Origin: an uncultured Lachnospiraceae bacterium
GTDB taxonomy: Bacteria; Bacillota; Clostridia; Lachnospirales; Lachnospiraceae
Reading direction: 5' to 3'
Length of the DNA stretch: 64,000 nucleotides
Assembly (NCBI GenBank): GCA_902779395.1
Contig: CACZBK010000003.1
Location: 91,025-155,024 of the forward strand
Position numbers and translations under genes: made by a program. The notes under the pieces were generated by a model. The model saw only the letters and a program-made list of their open reading frames with translations, ran no database searches and had not been told where the DNA came from. Shown piece by piece: positions 61,431 to 64,000 of the stretch. Every line of letters begins with the position of its first letter. Position 1 is the stretch's first letter.

Positions 61431-62579
61431 TTAATTTAAGACGTTTACAAGCATTTCTTCGTGCTCTTTGGTGGCTGCAGCTACCTGAACATATTTCTCG
61501 GCAGTATCCCTGTCTTTCCAGCCAAAGGCTTTCTGCATAGCCGGTGTAGACATTCCGCAAAGGGCAGCCTGTGTTGCAGCATAACGCCTGCAATCATGGG
61601 TACTGAATTTCTTCTGGAAGCCAAGGGCTTTACAGGCAGCCTGGATGTTGTTGTTACATTCCTGGGTAAGTAAGAAATTACCTGTCTTACCAAGAAAAAC
61701 AAATCCATCCCTGAAATTGTATTTTTTTTCTTTGATGATCATAAGGATCTTTAAGGCTCTGGGGGAGATAGGCACATAATGACTGCCTTCATCATCGTGA
61801 TTTTTCGTGTAATCACAATATTTCCCGTCATGATCTACCATGTGGCTTACAAGGATCAGCCCGTCTTCGAGATATATGTCTGACCATTTCAGCGCCTTGA
61901 GCTCACTGACGCGCAGATTAAGACATTCCATAAGCGCACAGGCATAGCCGTAGACGGTATCCAGATCCAGATAGTAGGCTATCAGTTTTTCTCTTTCCTC
62001 CGGCGTCTTGACTGCCTTTGCCTTTTTGGGCTGAAATCTGTATTCCGATATCGAGAACTCTTTGGAATGATTAACTTCCACAAGGCCTTTTGCTTTACCG
62101 AACTCCCAGATCTTGTTAAGAGTCGTTTTTATCTCGTTTGCCCTGGACTTGGTGATATGCATGCCTTCACAGGTGCAGTAGAAGTCATCAAAATCATCAT
62201 GCCGTATGGTGCGGAAGATTTTAGCTCCAAATGCAGTCCCTTTTACAAGCGCCTCATAAGCTTCGATGTGCTTGGCCGCGGTATGCATGGATCTGTCTCT
62301 CTGCCTGGTTTTATCTATCATTGCAGGTTTCCTCAGCTCATACAGCTGGTCAAGAGTAATGCTCATCATCTGAACCTTATGGATATCGTCGAAAAGAGCA
62401 TTTATGATGTCTTCTTCTGATCTTGCCTTATATGCCGGTTTCAGATCGTACTTGTTTTTGATGGATACCGGGATCCTGAGTTTGTAACGTTCATCACTGG
62501 GACAATACGTAAACTTGAGCAGTTCCGGGCATCCGGCTTCCTTAAAGATCTTTTCCAGTTCTTTTTTTCGTCCATTCAT
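61431..62579 (-). CDS. int: Tyrosine-type site-specific integrase
   Basis: A 382-aa recombinase. The N-terminal 170 residues are the arm/core-binding part. The catalytic domain shows Arg in LNLRVSELKALKW, His-x-x-Arg in STHDCRRYAA, Trp in the usual His/Trp place (FGWKDRDTAEKYV) and the nucleophile Tyr in EKYVQV. It is read toward the tRNA-Glu attL, the typical placement. No ribosome site is obvious before the ATG at 62579. It catalyses insertion into and excision from tRNA-Glu. Confidence 0.95.
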   Translation of the reverse strand: MNGRKKELEKIFKEAGCPELLKFTYCPSDERYKLRIPVSIKNKYDLKPAYKARSEEDIINALFDDIHKVQMMSITLDQLYELRKPAMIDKTRQRDRSMHTAAKHIEAYEALVKGTAFGAKIFRTIRHDDFDDFYCTCEGMHITKSRANEIKTTLNKIWEFGKAKGLVEVNHSKEFSISEYRFQPKKAKAVKTPEEREKLIAYYLDLDTVYGYACALMECLNLRVSELKALKWSDIYLEDGLILVSHMVDHDGKYCDYTKNHDDEGSHYVPISPRALKILMIIKEKKYNFRDGFVFLGKTGNFLLTQECNNNIQAACKALGFQKKFSTHDCRRYAATQAALCGMSTPAMQKAFGWKDRDTAEKYVQVAAATKEHEEMLVNVLN

Positions 62580-62640
62580 TATTATATTCTGGACTTTATG
62601 GAATTTTAGCTTTTTACCCGACCATAGCCGTTTAATTCGA

Positions 62641-62669
62641 TTGTTATTTATCCGAAATAGCAGTATAAT
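62641..62669 (+). promoter_or_regulatory. Predicted promoter of the Rpn-like gene
   Basis: TTGTTA at 62641-62646 and TATAAT at 62664-62669 with a 17-base spacer, 30 bases before ATG 62700 and divergent from the integrase. Confidence 0.65.
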
Positions 62670-62699
62670 ATACTTAACAAAACAGCAAGGAGACAGTAA

Positions 62700-63677
62700 A
62701 TGGCGGGCAAAAAAGCTTCCGGCAAGGAAAAGCTAAAAAGGACAGAGAAAAAGACGGCTAAGCAGGCAAAAGAGGTGAATATAGAGTTTTCGCCTACGAT
62801 TTTTGATGATGTTTATCGTACACTCATAAGCCGCATGCCACAGTTTGTTATACCTGTTATAAATGATGCGTTTGGAACGAAGTATCGTATGGATACAGAG
62901 TTTGAACAGCTAAAGAATGAGTTTTACAGAAAAGACGGCAAGATAGTAACCGATAGTATTTTCCTGATCGAAGGGCATATTTATCATGTGGAATGCCAGT
63001 CAAATGAAGATAAAACAATGGCTATCCGGATGTTTGAATACGATTTTGAGATAGCCCTGGAGCATGCAAGGAAGAAAAAGGATTATCTTCATGTGGAACT
63101 GCCTGAATCAGCTGTTATTTACTTGAGACATGCGAAGAATACCCCAGATAAACTGACGGTGGAAGTAAGTGCACCAAACGGACAGAAGATGACCTATGAA
63201 TCAAAGGTAATTAAAGTCCAGAACTATACAAAGAGTGTAATATTCCGTAAGAAGCTTCTTCTATTCCTGCCGTTCTACGTTATGCGTTATGAAGAGGAGC
63301 TGGAGACATTAGATAAAGACGCTAAGAGGCTTGAAGCACTTATAAAAGAGTATCTTGATATTTACTCAAAGATGGAGAAGGTTCTCGAAGAAAACGGAGT
63401 ATCTGAATTATATGGAGATCTGTTGGGGTATATACTTGAGATAATGGACTATATGTTGCGATCACAGAAGAATGCAAGAAAGGAGATGGATAATATGGGT
63501 GGAAAAATCTTGGAATCGTATACTGAAAAAGCAGAGAAAAAAGGAGCACAAAAAGTAGTAGCTGCGGTAAAGGATATTGCCAGTGGTATGAAGATGTCCG
63601 AGTTAAAGAAGAAATACAGTGCTGAAACAATTAAGTCTGCCAAAGAAACGATAAAGGCAGCGAAAAGCATAGCCTGA
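62700..63677 (+). CDS. Rpn/PD-(D/E)XK nuclease-family protein
   Basis: A 325-aa protein. A very basic N-terminus (GKKASGKEKLKRTEKKTAKQ) precedes the domain SPTIFDDVYRTLISRMPQFV. The nuclease motif is visible as KIVTDSIFLIEG followed by HVECQSNEDKTMAIRMFEYD: Asp, then E-x-Q, as in Rpn (recombination-promoting nuclease, formerly transposase_31) proteins. The C-terminal 80 residues are helical and basic. It uses AGGAGA before ATG 62700. In this element it may aid recombination or act as a defence/selfish cargo; no direct evidence decides. Confidence 0.8.
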   Translation: MAGKKASGKEKLKRTEKKTAKQAKEVNIEFSPTIFDDVYRTLISRMPQFVIPVINDAFGTKYRMDTEFEQLKNEFYRKDGKIVTDSIFLIEGHIYHVECQSNEDKTMAIRMFEYDFEIALEHARKKKDYLHVELPESAVIYLRHAKNTPDKLTVEVSAPNGQKMTYESKVIKVQNYTKSVIFRKKLLLFLPFYVMRYEEELETLDKDAKRLEALIKEYLDIYSKMEKVLEENGVSELYGDLLGYILEIMDYMLRSQKNARKEMDNMGGKILESYTEKAEKKGAQKVVAAVKDIASGMKMSELKKKYSAETIKSAKETIKAAKSIA

Positions 63678-63703
63678 CAGATACATGGCGATATAGAATA
63701 GGC

Positions 63704-63733
63704 AAGAGCTGGTTTCTGTGACCGGCTCTTTTT
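63704..63733 (+). terminator. Terminator of the Rpn-like gene
   Basis: AAGAGCTGGT pairs with ACCGGCTCTT (one T-G pair) around TTCTGTG, followed by TTT. Confidence 0.85.
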
Positions 63734-63758
63734 GGACTTTATGATCAGATTCGTAGTT

Positions 63759-63777
63759 GTGGTCCCAAGGGTGGCCC
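63759..63777. repeat. GTGGTCC/GTGGCCC repeats, candidate integrase arm sites (right)
   Basis: GTGGTCC at 63759-63765 and GTGGCCC at 63771-63777 are 12 bases apart and resemble the pair near attL at 61387. They lie 61 bases from attR. Confidence 0.4.
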
Positions 63778-63837
63778 AGAGGATATGGACAGCCCTTTCC
63801 TCCTTGATTTTATTGGGTTTTTAAAGGGTGGGTCACC

Positions 63838-63862
63838 TTCGATTCCGCTACGAGCTGCGCTG
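63838..63862 (+). mobile_element. attR: 25-bp copy of the tRNA-Glu 3' end
   Basis: An exact copy of 61313-61337. It is not a tRNA gene, since the 5' part is missing. It marks the right end of the element. Confidence 0.9.
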
Positions 63863-63872
63863 ATGAAAAGCC

Positions 63873-63906
63873 CCGGAAGCCCGATAAATAAAGGCTTCCG
63901 GTTTTT
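63873..63906 (+). terminator. Displaced tRNA-Glu terminator
   Basis: CCGGAAGCC and GGCTTCCGG form a perfect 9-bp stem with an 11-base A-rich loop and TTTTT. It starts 10 bases after attR, so it was probably the original tRNA-Glu terminator before insertion. Confidence 0.8.
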
Positions 63907-63927
63907 GGATTAAAGATCCAATAAAAC

Positions 63928-63988
63928 CACCTGCTATGCAGGTGTGTTCCCAGTGAGCTTTAGCTTCAAGAAGAAAACCTCCTGAGGT
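63928..63988 (+). mobile_element. Possible left end of an IS200/IS605-type element
   Basis: CACCTGC-TAT-GCAGGTG (63928-63944) is a perfect 7-bp hairpin, and ACCTCCTGAGGT (63977-63988) is a second palindrome leading into TATAATG. Subterminal hairpins like these mark IS200/IS605 ends, but the transposase would be outside the window. Confidence 0.3.
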
Positions 63989-64000
63989 ATAATGAGTGCA

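Larger units (their letters stand above)
61313..63862. mobile_element. Minimal integrative element in tRNA-Glu
   Basis: A unit of about 2.5 kb bounded by 25-bp direct repeats, with only two genes: a tyrosine integrase near attL and a divergent Rpn/PD-(D/E)XK-type gene. It has its own terminators (61344, 63704) and paired short repeats near each end that may be integrase arm sites. The host terminator of tRNA-Glu appears displaced to 63873. No replication, relaxase or structural phage genes are present, so it is a satellite or a decayed island that may need a helper. Confidence 0.85.
63678..64000. other. Gene-free right end of the element and beyond
   Basis: This 323-base stretch holds no gene. 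In order: a terminator (63704-63733), paired GTGGTCC/GTGGCCC repeats (63759-63777), attR (63838-63862), the displaced tRNA terminator (63873-63906) and hairpins that resemble an insertion-sequence end (63928-63988). Confidence 0.75.

Noticed and set aside
63838-63862. A second tRNA-Glu gene
   Set aside because: Only the last 20 bases of the tRNA are present, with no D-arm or anticodon arm. It is the attR copy.

Overview
The window looks like the chromosome of a strictly anaerobic, low-to-moderate-GC Gram-positive bacterium of the class Clostridia, most likely Lachnospiraceae. The evidence is an oxygen-sensitive class III ribonucleotide reductase (nrdD/nrdG), a PolC-type replicative polymerase, strong AGGAGG ribosome sites, TTGACA/TATAAT promoters with 17-bp spacing, and secreted proteins with acidic VSED/VSEN-rich linkers. 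All calls come from reading the sequence; no searches were run. The family names are therefore recognition from memory.

Layout. 1-5.9 kb: the edge of a cardiolipin-synthase-like gene, a LytTR/DUF3021 regulator pair, a drug- or peptide-type ABC exporter, a CDF metal transporter overlapping a tRNA-dihydrouridine synthase, and a three-gene cassette of small membrane proteins of unknown function. 6-9.2 kb: nrdD-nrdG-dut under a consensus promoter with two NrdR-like boxes. 9.3-14.3 kb: an accessory block with an aromatic GSY/GSF pentapeptide-repeat protein, a tightly coupled DUF6734/glycosyltransferase-like protein, and a Gld-type ABC transporter. 14.3-23.4 kb: gltX, a UvrD-like helicase, trpS, citrate synthase, a lactonase-fold protein and aroC. 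23.4-28.7 kb: membrane, secreted and lipoprotein genes of unknown function, and a zinc-ribbon membrane protein. 28.8-36.3 kb: tgt-yajC, then leuB, ilvD and ilvB for branched-chain amino acids, then nth. 36.3-44.8 kb: tmcAL, unknowns, serC-serA, a PP2C phosphatase with a Ser/Thr kinase, and ispG. 44.8-56.8 kb: polC, a 1172-aa surface protein, a GH95 fucosidase-like enzyme, a histidine phosphatase and a Cys-rich membrane protein. 56.8-60.2 kb: an NAD salvage operon (NrtR-like Nudix regulator, pncA, pncB, nadE). 61.2-63.9 kb: a compact integrative element in the 3' end of tRNA-Glu, carrying only a tyrosine integrase and an Rpn/PD-(D/E)XK-type protein between 25-bp direct repeats.

How the genes work together. 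nrdD, nrdG and dut supply dNTPs and purge dUTP. leuB, ilvD and ilvB serve leucine/isoleucine/valine synthesis, and serC-serA serve serine synthesis. The NAD operon converts nicotinamide to nicotinate, to NaMN, and finally amidates NaAD to NAD; it is probably autoregulated through a nested inverted repeat over the promoter.

The best candidates for something undescribed are the GSY/GSF repeat protein with its glycosyltransferase-like partner, the small-membrane-protein cassette at 5.1-5.9 kb, a 37-aa membrane microprotein overlapping both leuB and ilvD, and the minimal tRNA-Glu element. The window also holds gene debris: the first 16 codons of a paralogue between ilvD and ilvB, and the first 12 codons of a response regulator after nadE. 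Several intergenic hairpins look like REP-type repeats.
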